DNA from: Oligoflexus sp.
GTDB taxonomy: Bacteria; Bdellovibrionota_B; Oligoflexia; Oligoflexales; Oligoflexaceae
Length of the DNA stretch: 64,000 bases
Assembly: GCA_014378195.1 (NCBI GenBank)
Contig: JACMOC010000043.1
Coordinates: 1-64,000 of the forward strand
Reading direction: 5' to 3'
Shown: positions 54,170 to 63,748 of the stretch, piece by piece
How positions within the stretch are numbered: position 1 is the first letter of the stretch
Layout: every line of letters begins with the position of its first letter
The notes under the pieces: model-generated
Databases searched by the model: none
Told to the model about the DNA's origin: nothing
The model's input: only the letters and a program-made list of their open reading frames with translations
Position numbers and translations under genes: made by a program

Positions 54170-55066
54170 TTAGGAATCCTGTTTGCGACGCGCTATGTGT
54201 TTGCCGATGTTACCGAGACGGCGAAGGCCGAGATGCTGCATAATTTGTTCGGCGTCCCAACCGTTGGCAAGTTGATGTTCGATCGCATAATGCCGCAGAT
54301 TTTCGGTATTTATGTGCGGTATTTTAAAACGTTCACCAAGTTCGTATAAAAGAAATTTCAGGCCATGCCGGGTCATTTTCGGGAGAACCAATGACCCATC
54401 CTTGCCTTTGAATGACACAAATAGAAAGCGAAACGGCACCTGTTGAGATGGTTTGCGGGTTGCCAGCCACCCCTCAAAATACTCACGATATACACCCATC
54501 GCCTCGGTGGTCTCGAGTGCAAGGTAGATGCTGCGACTTTTTACGCCAGGCACAAAAAGAGAACCTTTGTCCTTCGAGTGAACATAATCATTGGTTTGGA
54601 ATTCGATGAGCTCGTGCGCTTTTATCCCTTCAAAGGCCAAAAGGCGAAGAATTGCGATATCGCGGGCAGACTTCAGGTTGGTCGCTCTCATGCCCTTCAA
54701 AGCCGATTCGATTTGGCCTGGGATTATCGGAATTTTGAGGGATTCATCACGCTCAGGGAGAGGCATGGCGTCAAACGGTGAATCGCTGATCACTTTTTCG
54801 AAGGCAAGAAATCGAAAGAATTGCCTCACGCCTATGATTTTCCTCCGAACCGAATTCTCACGATCTTTCGCTGTGATCAGGTGGTCGCGGAAGGCCAGCA
54901 GAGTCTCGGGCTCGACGGCTTTTAACGGCATATTAAAGGTATCGAGATAACGCAGAAATTCGGTGGCATCTCGGGTATAGGACTCGACGGTCGCAGCCTG
55001 CCTGTCCTTCGCCCTAAGGTTAGCAGCAAAGCGTTTGAGAATGTCATCACTCGCAGGTGTCATCAA
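54170..55066 (-). CDS. Xer-like tyrosine-recombinase-fold protein, catalytically degenerate
   Basis: 298 residues with the full XerC/D layout: an N-terminal SAM-like core-binding domain (SYTRDATEFLRYL, RKIIGVRQFFRFLAFEK) and the C-terminal catalytic domain. Most catalytic positions are altered. First Arg in the GLR box is Lys 149 (EGIKAHEL). The box II His is Glu 255, though Arg 258 and His 259 of LRH remain. The LGH His is Leu 281. The nucleophile Tyr, nine residues on, is His 290. The spacing is exactly that of XerD. So it likely binds DNA but cannot cut it. It sits between tadA and ntrY. Confidence 0.8.
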   Translation of the reverse strand: MMTPASDDILKRFAANLRAKDRQAATVESYTRDATEFLRYLDTFNMPLKAVEPETLLAFRDHLITAKDRENSVRRKIIGVRQFFRFLAFEKVISDSPFDAMPLPERDESLKIPIIPGQIESALKGMRATNLKSARDIAILRLLAFEGIKAHELIEFQTNDYVHSKDKGSLFVPGVKSRSIYLALETTEAMGVYREYFEGWLATRKPSQQVPFRFLFVSFKGKDGSLVLPKMTRHGLKFLLYELGERFKIPHINTENLRHYAIEHQLANGWDAEQIMQHLGLRRLGNIGKHIARRKQDS

Positions 55067-55210
55067 GGCATTCTCCCCGGAAAAATATCGAGTGAGGGAC
55101 AGGGATTCAGCCCGGTCCCAGCCGCCTCATAGTACTTGGTTTTTTTGGACCCGAGAAGTTCCCAAATTCTGTTATCGTGAGTTGGTAGTGCTCACACGAG
55201 GTATGCCGAC

Positions 55211-57511
55211 TTGACTATTATAAAAAAGAAGTGGCTCCAATTCGGAAATCGCGAGGAAAGAAAGCGATTTTTCGAGATCGCGGCAATGCTCATCATAGCA
55301 TTTTCCTTTGTCGCTCTCTCGCGCCTCGAAGGGCGATTGTTTGATTTGAGTAAAGCCTTGTCGAATCACCCTGAGTTTTTCAACTCGGTCGTGTACTTCG
55401 GACTTATCAATATTAACGTCGTTTTGATACTTATCCTGTGTTTCCTGCTGTTTCGAAACATCGTAAAGCTGGTCCTTGAGCGTCGGCACGGCGTAATTGG
55501 CTCGAAACTGAGAACTAAGCTTGTCTTAGCTCTCGTCTTTTTCGCGCTGGCACCAACCGCCCTCTTGTTTTACATCTCCACGCGATTTTTGACAGAAAGT
55601 TTTGAAACGTGGTTCTCAACTCGAGTCGAAGCGACAATGCATAGGACGCGTGAAGCGGGGGCGATGGTTTATGACCGCGACCAAAGGAGGCTTGCAAGCC
55701 TTTCCCGCATCGCCCTTCAACGGATTCAAATCTATAATCTCGGGACCGGTGGATTTGAATGGAACGAAATAAATCCTCAGTCCCTACGCGGTTTTGCTCG
55801 CGAATATAAGGTCTCGAGCATCCGCGTTTACGACCAAGACGCCAATCTTCTCTGGCATAACGAAACAAAACGCAAAAATGAAGGGTCTGAAAAGGAAAGG
55901 CGATTCGTCGTCACTGCGCTGCAGAGCTTTACCAACAGCCCAACGATGCTGTCGCGCGCTATAGTCGACGCGGATGAGGGCGTTGATATCGTGCGTGGTG
56001 TTGCTCCCATCATTGACCCTAAAACTCGAAGAGTTCGAGGAGTCGTCGTTCTCGAGGAGCGTTTTGAAACGCAAATACTACAGAGCGTGGAAACCATCAT
56101 ACAAGAATTTGCCAGTCTCAAACCAGGGGCCGAGCTGATCCGAGTTAGCTACATTATTTTGCTTGTTTTGATGGCTGTTATCATACTTTTTTCTGCAACT
56201 TGGTTTGGTTTTTACGTAGCGCGCGGAATTATCGCCCCCATTCAACGCCTGGCGGACGCGACACGCGAGGTGGCCTTAGGAAACTATGGAATTACTCTCG
56301 AAGTACGGTCCGATGACGAAACGGGGCAGCTTTTCCGGGCCTTCAACAGTATGACTTTCGACTTGCATGAGCACGAGCAGAAGGTGAAACGATTCACGGC
56401 CGAGCTTGAAAAGTCAAATGAAGCCCTCGATCGACGCCGAAAATATATGGAAATCATTTTAAGAAATATTGCGGCAGGCGTACTTTCGGTCGATTCCGAA
56501 GATCGCATCACCAGCGTCAACCCCGCTGCGGAACGTTTGCTTGGACTTGATCAGATGGCGAGCCTCGGGAAAAAAGTGGAGCAAGTTTTTTCCCCTGGAT
56601 TGCTTGAAGCCCTGTGGAAACCTATCAAAGAGCGTGTGCACTTCAGTAATTTCAGTGGCGAAATCGACCTGACCGAAATTGGAATCAATCTTACGCTTCT
56701 TTGTGATGCGTCACGATTTGTGGACGAGAATAATGAGGATTATGGTGTCCTCATAGTGATTGATGATGCCAGCGAACAGGTCAAAGTGCAGAGGGTTGCA
56801 GCATGGCGAGAGGTTGCAAGGCGTATTGCTCATGAAATCAAAAACCCTCTTACTCCTATTAAGATCAGCGCCCAGCGCCTGCTTCGTAAGTTTGGTGATC
56901 AATTCGAAGGCAAAGACCACCAGATATTTGAATCGTGCATAGAGACTATAATTTCTGAAGTTGACGCGCTCAGAGACCTTGTCAATGAATTCTCAAAATT
57001 CTCGCGTCTGCCTTCCATCAAAACACGCCCCGAGAATCTTACGGATCTTCTTCACCAAGCTCTCAGTTTGTTTAACGTAGGCTACGAGCATATCGAGTTC
57101 GAAACATCAAAGATTCGAGATGATATGCCCATGGTTCCTCTTGATCGTGAACAGATGATTAGAGTCTTTACAAATATTATAACGAACGCTATTGCCTCGA
57201 TCCCCGAAGATCGCGAAAAAGCCTTGATCTCAATCACTGCTCGTCTGCTCGAGGACGTGAATGTCATCAGGATAGAGATTGCCGATAATGGGACAGGAAT
57301 TCCGGAAGCTTTGAAACAACGCGTGCTCGAGCCTTATTTTTCGACCAAGAAAGAAGGGACAGGCCTCGGGCTTGCTATCGTAAACCAGATCATATCGGAT
57401 CATGGTGGATATCTGAGGATACAGGATAATACGCCGGTAGGAACCGTGGTGATCATAGAGCTTCCAATGTTTGACGTGGGAGTCCGCAAGAGGGTGAATG
57501 CCGATGTATGA
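55211..57511 (+). CDS. ntrY: NtrY-like sensor histidine kinase
   Basis: A 766-residue membrane histidine kinase. The start is TTG 55211, with CGAGG about 9 bases upstream. There are several membrane segments near 20-40, 57-85 and 100-120, a periplasmic or extracytoplasmic stretch, and a further one near 315-335. Then come HAMP (TREVALGNYGITLEV), PAS (GVLSVDSEDRITSVNPAAER), HisKA with RRIAHEIKNPLTPIKISAQR (phospho-His), and HATPase (DNGTGIP, GTGLGLAIVNQI). The kinase half is of the NtrY family, which senses nitrogen or redox in proteobacteria. It overlaps ntrX by 14 bases. Confidence 0.9.
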   Translation: MTIIKKKWLQFGNREERKRFFEIAAMLIIAFSFVALSRLEGRLFDLSKALSNHPEFFNSVVYFGLININVVLILILCFLLFRNIVKLVLERRHGVIGSKLRTKLVLALVFFALAPTALLFYISTRFLTESFETWFSTRVEATMHRTREAGAMVYDRDQRRLASLSRIALQRIQIYNLGTGGFEWNEINPQSLRGFAREYKVSSIRVYDQDANLLWHNETKRKNEGSEKERRFVVTALQSFTNSPTMLSRAIVDADEGVDIVRGVAPIIDPKTRRVRGVVVLEERFETQILQSVETIIQEFASLKPGAELIRVSYIILLVLMAVIILFSATWFGFYVARGIIAPIQRLADATREVALGNYGITLEVRSDDETGQLFRAFNSMTFDLHEHEQKVKRFTAELEKSNEALDRRRKYMEIILRNIAAGVLSVDSEDRITSVNPAAERLLGLDQMASLGKKVEQVFSPGLLEALWKPIKERVHFSNFSGEIDLTEIGINLTLLCDASRFVDENNEDYGVLIVIDDASEQVKVQRVAAWREVARRIAHEIKNPLTPIKISAQRLLRKFGDQFEGKDHQIFESCIETIISEVDALRDLVNEFSKFSRLPSIKTRPENLTDLLHQALSLFNVGYEHIEFETSKIRDDMPMVPLDREQMIRVFTNIITNAIASIPEDREKALISITARLLEDVNVIRIEIADNGTGIPEALKQRVLEPYFSTKKEGTGLGLAIVNQIISDHGGYLRIQDNTPVGTVVIIELPMFDVGVRKRVNADV

Positions 57512-58892
57512 TTATAATCAACCAATCGCCAGCGACTGTCTTGCTCTCATCGTCGACGATGAGGAGAAGATCAGGCAGACCTTAGCCGATGCTATAGAGG
57601 ATGAAGGTTGGACTGTCCTTAAGGCAGAAAATGGCGAGAAAGCCCTGCAGCTTTTCGCTCGTCATGATCCTGATCTCGTCCTGCTTGATGTCTGGATGCC
57701 AGGTGTGGACGGTATTGAGACTCTACAGAAAATGAAGCAGCTCAAGCCGAAAATTCCAGTGGTCATCATGAGTGGTCACGGGACGATCGAAACAGCGGTG
57801 AAGGCCACTCGCATAGGGGCCTTTGATTATCTCGAGAAGCCGCTCTCGCTCGATAAGATCTATCCTTTACTCGATCACGCCAAACGGATGAAATTCACTG
57901 GAGACGAACGACATCACCAAGCTCCCGATCTTCTGGGAACGGCCCCAGCGATGCTCCAGATAAAACGGCAAATCAACTTGGTAGCGACTCGTAATGCCTC
58001 AGTTCTCATCACCGGCGAAAACGGCACTGGAAAAGAAGTGGTCGCCAATCATATTCACCAGAAAAGCGCGCGCGGACTTGCAAAAAAGCCTTTTATCGCC
58101 GTGAATTGCGCGGCGATTCCCGAGGAATTGATTGAGTCCGAACTTTTTGGTCACACCAAAGGCGCATTTACAAACGCGATCAGCCTGAAAAAGGGCAAGT
58201 TTGAGTTGGCCCATCAGGGAACACTTTTTCTCGATGAAATTGGCGATATGTCGCTTCGCACACAAGCGAAAATTCTCCGTATCCTCCAAGACCAGCAGTT
58301 CGAGCGTCTCGGCAGTTCCGATACATTCCAAGTCGATGTCCGTGTGATCGCGGCCACAAATCATGATCTGAAAGACCTTATTAGGGAGGGGGGCTTTCGG
58401 GAGGATCTTTACTACCGACTCAATGTAGTGCCGTTTCATATTCCTCCATTACGGGAACGGGGCGACGATATTTTTGAGTTGACCGAATATTTTCTCACCA
58501 AGATGGCCCGGGAACTTGGCGAGCAGCCCAAACATTTAGCGCCCGAAGCGATGCAGGTCATGCGTGATTATCCCTGGCCCGGTAACATTCGTGAGCTGAA
58601 AAACCTGCTTGAACGTGTCTGCATCATGAATGATCAATTATTTATTAATGCCGACACACTTCGATCTTACCTAGAGATCGATCAAAACAGCCTTGAAACC
58701 AACAACCCGGAGTTTATGAGCGCCGCAACTTTCAAACAGGCAAAATCAGACTTTGAAAGGGCCTACATTCTAGGTAAGCTAGAAGAAAACCAATGGAATA
58801 TCACGAAAACGTCAGAAGCCATTGGACTCGAGCGCTCAAATCTTCATAGGAAGTTGAAGCTCTACGGTATCGAGTCGAAGCAAAAGGGGTAG
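57498..58892 (+). CDS. ntrX: NtrX-like sigma-54 response regulator
   Basis: 464 residues: a receiver domain (phospho-Asp 64 in LLDVWMPGVDG), a sigma-54 interaction AAA+ domain (Walker A TGENGTGKEVV; Walker B FLDEIGDM) and a Fis-type helix-turn-helix (NITKTSEAIGLERSNLHRKL). The sigma-54 contact loop is GAFTNA rather than the usual GAFTGA; the Gly-to-Asn change affects the residue at the tip. It may therefore not activate sigma-54 strongly. The start codon could also be ATG 57504. It is translationally coupled to ntrY. Confidence 0.9.
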   Translation: MPMYDYNQPIASDCLALIVDDEEKIRQTLADAIEDEGWTVLKAENGEKALQLFARHDPDLVLLDVWMPGVDGIETLQKMKQLKPKIPVVIMSGHGTIETAVKATRIGAFDYLEKPLSLDKIYPLLDHAKRMKFTGDERHHQAPDLLGTAPAMLQIKRQINLVATRNASVLITGENGTGKEVVANHIHQKSARGLAKKPFIAVNCAAIPEELIESELFGHTKGAFTNAISLKKGKFELAHQGTLFLDEIGDMSLRTQAKILRILQDQQFERLGSSDTFQVDVRVIAATNHDLKDLIREGGFREDLYYRLNVVPFHIPPLRERGDDIFELTEYFLTKMARELGEQPKHLAPEAMQVMRDYPWPGNIRELKNLLERVCIMNDQLFINADTLRSYLEIDQNSLETNNPEFMSAATFKQAKSDFERAYILGKLEENQWNITKTSEAIGLERSNLHRKLKLYGIESKQKG

Positions 58893-58898
58893 AAACAC

Positions 58899-60140
58899 AT
58901 GTCTGGCAAAGAAAGCATCAACGTCCAATCCACCAATGATGGACTGTTGCTCAGCGGATCCAACTTCCAGGATGGCAAGACCTGGCAAGCCAGGGCACTC
59001 GGGAAAAGCCGCTTTCTTCTTGATCAGGCTGGTCAAGGCCCGATGATGTCGGGTGATAAAGCCGGCTTTGGGGTGATGGAGAGAAACAGTTACGTCGCTC
59101 TTTTGCAGGGCCTCGTCCAGCAGAGATACGATGGGATTATCTCGATCGATATAGGAACGGCGATCAAAAGATTGTTTTTCCGTAAAGGTGAATTGGTTTT
59201 TGCCGGATCGAATTTGATGGATGACCGTCTCGGGGAAGTCCTTTACCGGGAAGGTTTGATCACACTCGATCAACTCACCGAAGCAGCTGTTCAAGTAAAT
59301 CGCACCACCAAGTTTGGTAAAGTCCTGATCGACAGCGAAGTGTTCAGCTGCACCCAGCTTTGGGACGCCTTGCGGCTCCAGGTCACAAGTATTTTTCAAT
59401 CCACCTTCCTGCAGGAATATATCTATCTCCAGCTGGAAGCTGGGGAGCAGCATGCGCCAATGATGGTCACGCTTGATCGTCCTACCGATGCGTTAATTGA
59501 CGATTCGTTCGGTTATGCCTCGATGATTTATCAATTCCGCAGGCGCATCGATGGCAAAGGCCGCTTGAAACGGGTAGAGGGTTTTGTTGAAAAGCAAGAT
59601 GCGGTCCCAGGCACGTTTATAGGCGATACAATCGAGCTCGCAGCGGTGCACGGGGGCATTGCGGAGTTTCTGGAGCATTCGAAGCTCACAGAAATCAACA
59701 GCCTCTGCGCGATCTTCGACTTGGTCCATCGCCATATCTTTACCATCGAGAACTTTGACGCTAGCACCCGCAATATTGATGTTGGATCAGGTTTGAAGGA
59801 AATAAAATCGCTCCTCGATGCCTACCATTTGATCCTGGATGGTGCCCGCAAGGCGTTTACGGCAGAAAACCTCAAGTTTCCCGTACGTGAGATTGAACTC
59901 TTCCTGGATAGGCAGTATAGCTTGCGTCGATCGCCGCTCTTTGTCCTTCCTGATGGCAACATTGGCATGGAGTCAGTAGTGGGTGTGTACTCCCGAGCTC
60001 AATCGAGCCAACGGCAATGTCAGTACATGGTGAGTCAGATTCAGGCTGTAGTCCGCTTCTTGCTTCAACTTGTGGGTGACCTTCTGCCAGGCGGAAAGGG
60101 TTGGGAGGTCAAAAAATCTTTCCAATCTATGGTTACGTAA
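58899..60140 (+). CDS. DUF4388-domain protein
   Basis: 413 residues starting 7 bases after the ntrX stop. Residues ~60-140 fit the DUF4388 fold seen in delta-proteobacterial signalling proteins: GLVQQRYDGIISIDIG, KRLFFRKGELVFAGSN, then DRLGEVLYREGLI. The remaining sequence, including a coiled-coil-like stretch and a basic tail, has no family call. There is no membrane segment. As part of the ntrYX-DUF4388 run it may tie into the same signalling path. I cannot assign a molecular role. Confidence 0.75.
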   Translation: MSGKESINVQSTNDGLLLSGSNFQDGKTWQARALGKSRFLLDQAGQGPMMSGDKAGFGVMERNSYVALLQGLVQQRYDGIISIDIGTAIKRLFFRKGELVFAGSNLMDDRLGEVLYREGLITLDQLTEAAVQVNRTTKFGKVLIDSEVFSCTQLWDALRLQVTSIFQSTFLQEYIYLQLEAGEQHAPMMVTLDRPTDALIDDSFGYASMIYQFRRRIDGKGRLKRVEGFVEKQDAVPGTFIGDTIELAAVHGGIAEFLEHSKLTEINSLCAIFDLVHRHIFTIENFDASTRNIDVGSGLKEIKSLLDAYHLILDGARKAFTAENLKFPVREIELFLDRQYSLRRSPLFVLPDGNIGMESVVGVYSRAQSSQRQCQYMVSQIQAVVRFLLQLVGDLLPGGKGWEVKKSFQSMVT

Positions 60141-60156
60141 GTTAAGTGAGATCCTT

Positions 60157-60906
60157 TTGAAAAAGCCACAAAGACGTACTAATGTGAGCTCATCCGCTGG
60201 GCTCTACCTCACAAGCTGGTCTGGACTTGATGAATACCTCAGAGCGCGTCCCGACCTTATCCTTTCTATCCGTTGTCCTCCGGCCGATAAAAAGAAACTC
60301 GAGCAGCTCCTGGCGAAAAACCAGAGTTCGCTCGCCTGTTCTATTGATTATAGTGAAGCGGAAAAAAGCCTCGCAGTGTTCGTCGAAGTACCAGTGCTTG
60401 ACGAATTTGCTTTTTTAGATCAGGCAGCTGCAAGCGAAAGAGAGTTTATCCTTGCTTGCGATCATGTGACGGACACAAGAAATCTCGGTGCTTTGGCCCG
60501 CACGGCGGCTTATTTTGGTATGCGTTATCTCATCCTTCCTAAAGATCGGCAGGCGCCAATCAGTGGAGCGACTCTCGGCACTGCGCAAGGTGCGTTCGCT
60601 TATGTGCAGCCTGTACTTGTCACAAATCTCGGCCGAACCCTCAATGATCTCAAAGAGCGCGCGTATTGGATACTCGCGGCTGACATGGATGGTCAGCCCG
60701 TTGAGTCTTTGGTTCAGGATTACGAGAAGAAGGTGCTTGTGCTTGGTGCTGAAGATAAAGGTGTGTCACAGGGAATTCTGGCAAAGGCCGATCTTACTGT
60801 AGCAATAGCTCCGGCGGAGCCAAAACTTGAATCACTCAATGTATCGGTTGCAGCCGGGATCTTGATACACGCTCTCCATGCCCATTCCGCGGCCCTCAAA
60901 AAATAG
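60157..60906 (+). CDS. SpoU/TrmH-family RNA 2'-O-methyltransferase (RlmB-like)
   Basis: About 249 residues from TTG 60157 (GTGAG 6 bases upstream); a longer reading to 60070 overlaps the previous gene and lacks a site. The SPOUT core shows LACDHVTDTRNLGALARTAA, GTAQGAFAYVQPV, VLVLGAEDKGVSQ and IAPAEPKLESLNVSVAAGI. RlmB makes Gm2251 in 23S rRNA; TrmH-type tRNA targets are also possible. It is the second SPOUT gene in the window after the one at 49469. Confidence 0.88.
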   Translation: MKKPQRRTNVSSSAGLYLTSWSGLDEYLRARPDLILSIRCPPADKKKLEQLLAKNQSSLACSIDYSEAEKSLAVFVEVPVLDEFAFLDQAAASEREFILACDHVTDTRNLGALARTAAYFGMRYLILPKDRQAPISGATLGTAQGAFAYVQPVLVTNLGRTLNDLKERAYWILAADMDGQPVESLVQDYEKKVLVLGAEDKGVSQGILAKADLTVAIAPAEPKLESLNVSVAAGILIHALHAHSAALKK

Positions 60907-60925
60907 ACTTAAATCGAGCTTTCTC

Positions 60926-60953
60926 TTGACAGGAATTCAACTGAGAGTGTAAT
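60926..60953 (+). promoter_or_regulatory. Promoter of the tRNA-tuf cluster
   Basis: -35 TTGACA (60926-60931) and -10 TGTAAT (60948-60953) with 16 bases between, about 55 bases before the first tRNA. It is well placed to drive the four tRNAs and possibly tuf. Confidence 0.7.
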
Positions 60954-61013
60954 TCACTCTAACGCTCGAGACGGTAAGCACTTTGGTTGAATAACCGTCA
61001 CGAACGTAAGGAT

Positions 61014-61089
61014 GCTGGCGTAGCTCAATTGGTAGAGCAGCTGATTTGTAATCAGCAGGTTGCGGGTTCAAGTCCCATTGCCAGCTCCA
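61014..61089 (+). tRNA. tRNA-Thr (anticodon TGT)
   Basis: Acceptor GCTGGCG pairs with the 3' TGCCAGC; loop TTTGTAA gives TGT. CCA is encoded (61087-61089). Confidence 0.97.
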
Positions 61090-61111
61090 TTTTTTTTGAC
61101 TAAAGACTCGC

Positions 61112-61196
61112 GGGGGAATGCCCGAGTGGCTAAAGGGGGCAGACTGTAAATCTGTTAGCTTAGCTTACGGTGGTTCGAATCCACCTTCCCCCACCA
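61112..61196 (+). tRNA. tRNA-Tyr (anticodon GTA)
   Basis: Acceptor GGGGGAA pairs with TTCCCCC; loop CTGTAAA gives GTA. It has the long variable arm of a tyrosine tRNA, and CCA is encoded. Confidence 0.97.
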
Positions 61197-61226
61197 TCTT
61201 CCTGGTCAAAATTTTAATGAAGAAAA

Positions 61227-61303
61227 GCGGGAGTAGCTCAGCTGGCTAGAGCATTAGCCTTCCAAGCTAAGGGTCGCGAGTTCGAATCTCGTTTCCCGCT
61301 CCA
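61227..61303 (+). tRNA. tRNA-Gly (anticodon TCC)
   Basis: Acceptor GCGGGAG pairs with the 3' TTCCCGC (one G-T pair); loop CTTCCAA gives TCC. CCA is encoded at 61301-61303. Confidence 0.97.
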
Positions 61304-61426
61304 TTCTTCATCTTCTTTACGCCACTCCCTTGCGCTTTCCAAACTAAGTATTTTTCTACTGGTGACGAAAGAGCCACGGTGTTAGTTTAGAGGACCTGTC
61401 TTCTGGGGTAACCTATGAGACCAAAA

Positions 61427-61501
61427 GCCCAGATGGCTCAGGGGTAGAGCACGTCCTTGGTAAGGACGAGGTCGTGGGTTCGATTCCCATTCTGGGCTCC
61501 A
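61427..61501 (+). tRNA. tRNA-Thr (anticodon GGT)
   Basis: Acceptor GCCCAGA pairs with TCTGGGC; loop TTGGTAA gives GGT. CCA is encoded. It is followed by the tuf leader (61502-61605), matching the thrT-tufB order of E. coli. Confidence 0.97.
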
Positions 61502-61605
61502 TCATGCCTTCAAGCGAGAGATTTCGGTCTTTTCGTTGATTCATAATAAATAAACGATACCTTGAAGATTTTATTTTCAGTTTCTGCCGTCAGCAGGAGG
61601 AAAAA

Positions 61606-62802
61606 ATGGCAAAAGAGAAGTTTGAACGTACGAAGCCCCATGTGAACATCGGTACCATCGGTCACGTTGACCACGGTAAAACGACGTTGACAGCTGCTAT
61701 CACAAAAGTCATGTCACTTGCTTACGGTGGAACATTCAAAGCATTTGCTGAGATTGACAACGCTCCAGAAGAAAAAGCGCGCGGTATTACTATTAATACA
61801 TCGCACGTTGAGTACTCTTCGGCGAAGCGTCACTATGCTCACGTTGATTGCCCCGGTCACGCCGACTATGTTAAGAACATGATCACCGGTGCTGCCCAAA
61901 TGGATGGCGCGATCCTTGTTTGTTCCGCAGCTGATGGTCCTATGCCTCAGACTCGTGAACACATCCTCTTGGCTCGCCAAGTTGGTGTTCCTTCAATCGT
62001 TGTCTTCTTGAACAAAGTCGACATGGTTGATGACGAAGAATTGCTTGATCTTGTAGATATGGAAGTTCGCGAACTTCTAAGCGCTTACAAGTTCCCAGGC
62101 GATACCACTCCGATCATCCGCGGTTCTGCTTTGAAAGCTCTCGAAGCAACAACTAAAGAAGATCCATGGGCTCAAAAACTGATCGAGTTGATGAACGCTG
62201 TTGATGAGCACGTTGCTCTTCCAGAACGTCCAATCGACCGTCCGTTCCTGATGCCTATCGAAGACGTATTCTCGATCTCTGGTCGTGGTACAGTTGTTAC
62301 CGGTCGTATAGAACGCGGTATCATTAAAGTCGGCGAAGAGATGGAAATCGTTGGTCTTAAAGACACACAAAAAACCATCTGTACTGGTGTAGAGATGTTC
62401 CGTAAGCTCCTCGACGAAGGTCGTGCGGGTGACAACGTCGGTGTTCTTCTCCGCGGTACAAAACGCGAAGACATCATGCGCGGTCAGGTTCTTTCTAAAC
62501 CAGGCGCAATCAAGCCACACAAAAACTTCAAAGCTTCTGTGTATGTCTTGACTAAAGAAGAAGGTGGACGTCACACTCCATTCTTCAAAGGATACCGCCC
62601 TCAGTTCTACTTCCGTACAACGGACGTAACTGGCGCTATCAAACTTCCTGCTGATGTCGAAATGGTTATGCCAGGTGACAACATCGACGTTGAAGTTGAG
62701 CTGATTCAGCCAATCGCAATGGATACAGAGCTACGCTTTGCTATCCGTGAAGGTGGCCGTACAGTAGGTGCTGGTGTTGTTGCTGAGATCCTTCCGGATT
62801 AA
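61606..62802 (+). CDS. tuf: Elongation factor Tu
   Basis: A 398-residue GTPase that brings aminoacyl-tRNA to the ribosome. It begins [20 protein letters not shown] and shows [10 protein letters not shown] (G1), [10 protein letters not shown] (G2), [12 protein letters not shown] (G3) and [10 protein letters not shown] (G4). Domains II and III end ...[13 protein letters not shown] strong AGGAGG precedes the ATG. It is in the classic tRNA-tuf-tRNA-secE-nusG block. The stretch 62803-62986 to the next tRNA holds a GAGCTGCTC/GAGCGGCTC hairpin (62826-62848) without a T-run. Confidence 0.98.
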   Translation: MAKEKFERTKPHVNIGTIGHVDHGKTTLTAAITKVMSLAYGGTFKAFAEIDNAPEEKARGITINTSHVEYSSAKRHYAHVDCPGHADYVKNMITGAAQMDGAILVCSAADGPMPQTREHILLARQVGVPSIVVFLNKVDMVDDEELLDLVDMEVRELLSAYKFPGDTTPIIRGSALKALEATTKEDPWAQKLIELMNAVDEHVALPERPIDRPFLMPIEDVFSISGRGTVVTGRIERGIIKVGEEMEIVGLKDTQKTICTGVEMFRKLLDEGRAGDNVGVLLRGTKREDIMRGQVLSKPGAIKPHKNFKASVYVLTKEEGGRHTPFFKGYRPQFYFRTTDVTGAIKLPADVEMVMPGDNIDVEVELIQPIAMDTELRFAIREGGRTVGAGVVAEILPD

Positions 62803-62986
62803 GTAAAAGCATTATTCAAGTTATAGAGCTGCTCCAAAAGAGCGGCTCTACTTGATTCTACTGCAGAAAATTGTTTCTAACTTTGTTGAAAAGTTAGAAG
62901 CTATGATTCTTGAGCGGTGGATGACACGAGATACGAGTAGCCTTTTGGGCTACGAAGTAGATCGCGGCATACGGCACTCAAAATAT

Positions 62987-63059
62987 AGGCGAGTAGCTCC
63001 AATGGTAGAGCATCGGATTCCAAATCCGACTGTTGTCGGTTCGAGTCCGACCTCGCCTG
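62987..63059 (+). tRNA. tRNA-Trp (anticodon CCA)
   Basis: Acceptor AGGCGAG pairs with CTCGCCT, discriminator G at 63059. Loop TTCCAAA gives anticodon CCA. Unlike the other five tRNAs here, the 3' CCA is not encoded (the next bases are CTC). Confidence 0.97.
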
Positions 63060-63137
63060 CTCTTCTCTTCTCGAGCAAGTCGCTTAGTGACTATGCTCTA
63101 TAAACGTTTGGACTTTAAGCTCTAGCTGAGGGACGTA

Positions 63138-63518
63138 ATGAATAAAGATGATGCCTATTGGTTACGAGTCTGTTACGTGGTTTTCTTTGCGGTCGTGGCG
63201 TACACGGCTTGGAAGGCGGCTGGTACCATTGGGGTTCAAACAAGTTGGGCAGACCGTTTTGATGAGTGGTATGGAACGGCTTCTTATGTCGTTGCCGCAC
63301 TTGTCGGCGCTGCTGCTACGTTCTATTTATTCAGCAATAAAGAGCGACACGAATACTTTCTTTCGGCGATCGGTGAACTTCGTAAAGTCACATGGCCGAG
63401 CGTTCAAGAAACGCGCAGCATGACAACAGTCGTAGCTATCGTAGTTGGGATTTTTGCTGTTATTTTAGCAGTATTTGACCTTGCTTGGGCTAAGATTTTT
63501 GGTCTCCTTCTGAGCTGA
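63138..63518 (+). CDS. secE: Preprotein translocase subunit SecE
   Basis: 126 residues with three membrane segments: near 9-28 (LRVCYVVFFAVVAYTAWKAA), 47-65 (ASYVVAALVGAAATFYLF) and near 98-122. This matches the three-segment SecE of gamma-proteobacteria rather than the one-segment kind. The cytoplasmic SecE signature ELRKVTWPSVQET precedes the last segment. It forms the SecYEG channel. nusG follows after 230 bases with its own promoter. Confidence 0.95.
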   Translation: MNKDDAYWLRVCYVVFFAVVAYTAWKAAGTIGVQTSWADRFDEWYGTASYVVAALVGAAATFYLFSNKERHEYFLSAIGELRKVTWPSVQETRSMTTVVAIVVGIFAVILAVFDLAWAKIFGLLLS

Positions 63519-63653
63519 GAGCGTCTTGATTTCCCTCTTCCTGCTGTTTCCGAAGCGCTTTACTGAAGAAAGCAAAGTCGGTCCCAAAGAGGCGATTGTG
63601 GTCTTCAGGAAAGCCCCCATCCTTACCTGAAATCCCCAATAGCCAGTTCGGAA

Positions 63654-63682
63654 TTTACCGATAAAATTCCGGGTGTTATAAT
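63654..63682 (+). promoter_or_regulatory. Promoter of nusG
   Basis: -35 TTTACC (63654-63659) and a consensus -10 TATAAT (63677-63682), 17 bases apart. A start near 63690 gives a ~60-base leader. Confidence 0.6.
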
Positions 63683-63748
63683 GCCCGTCAATTTCTGGCG
63701 TTTGCTGCGGCAGATTTTATGAACCTTTGTATGCAATGAGGCTATTCG

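Noticed and set aside
54170..55066. Active XerC or XerD recombinase
   Set aside because: Nearly all catalytic residues, including the Tyr nucleophile, are replaced at fixed spacing.
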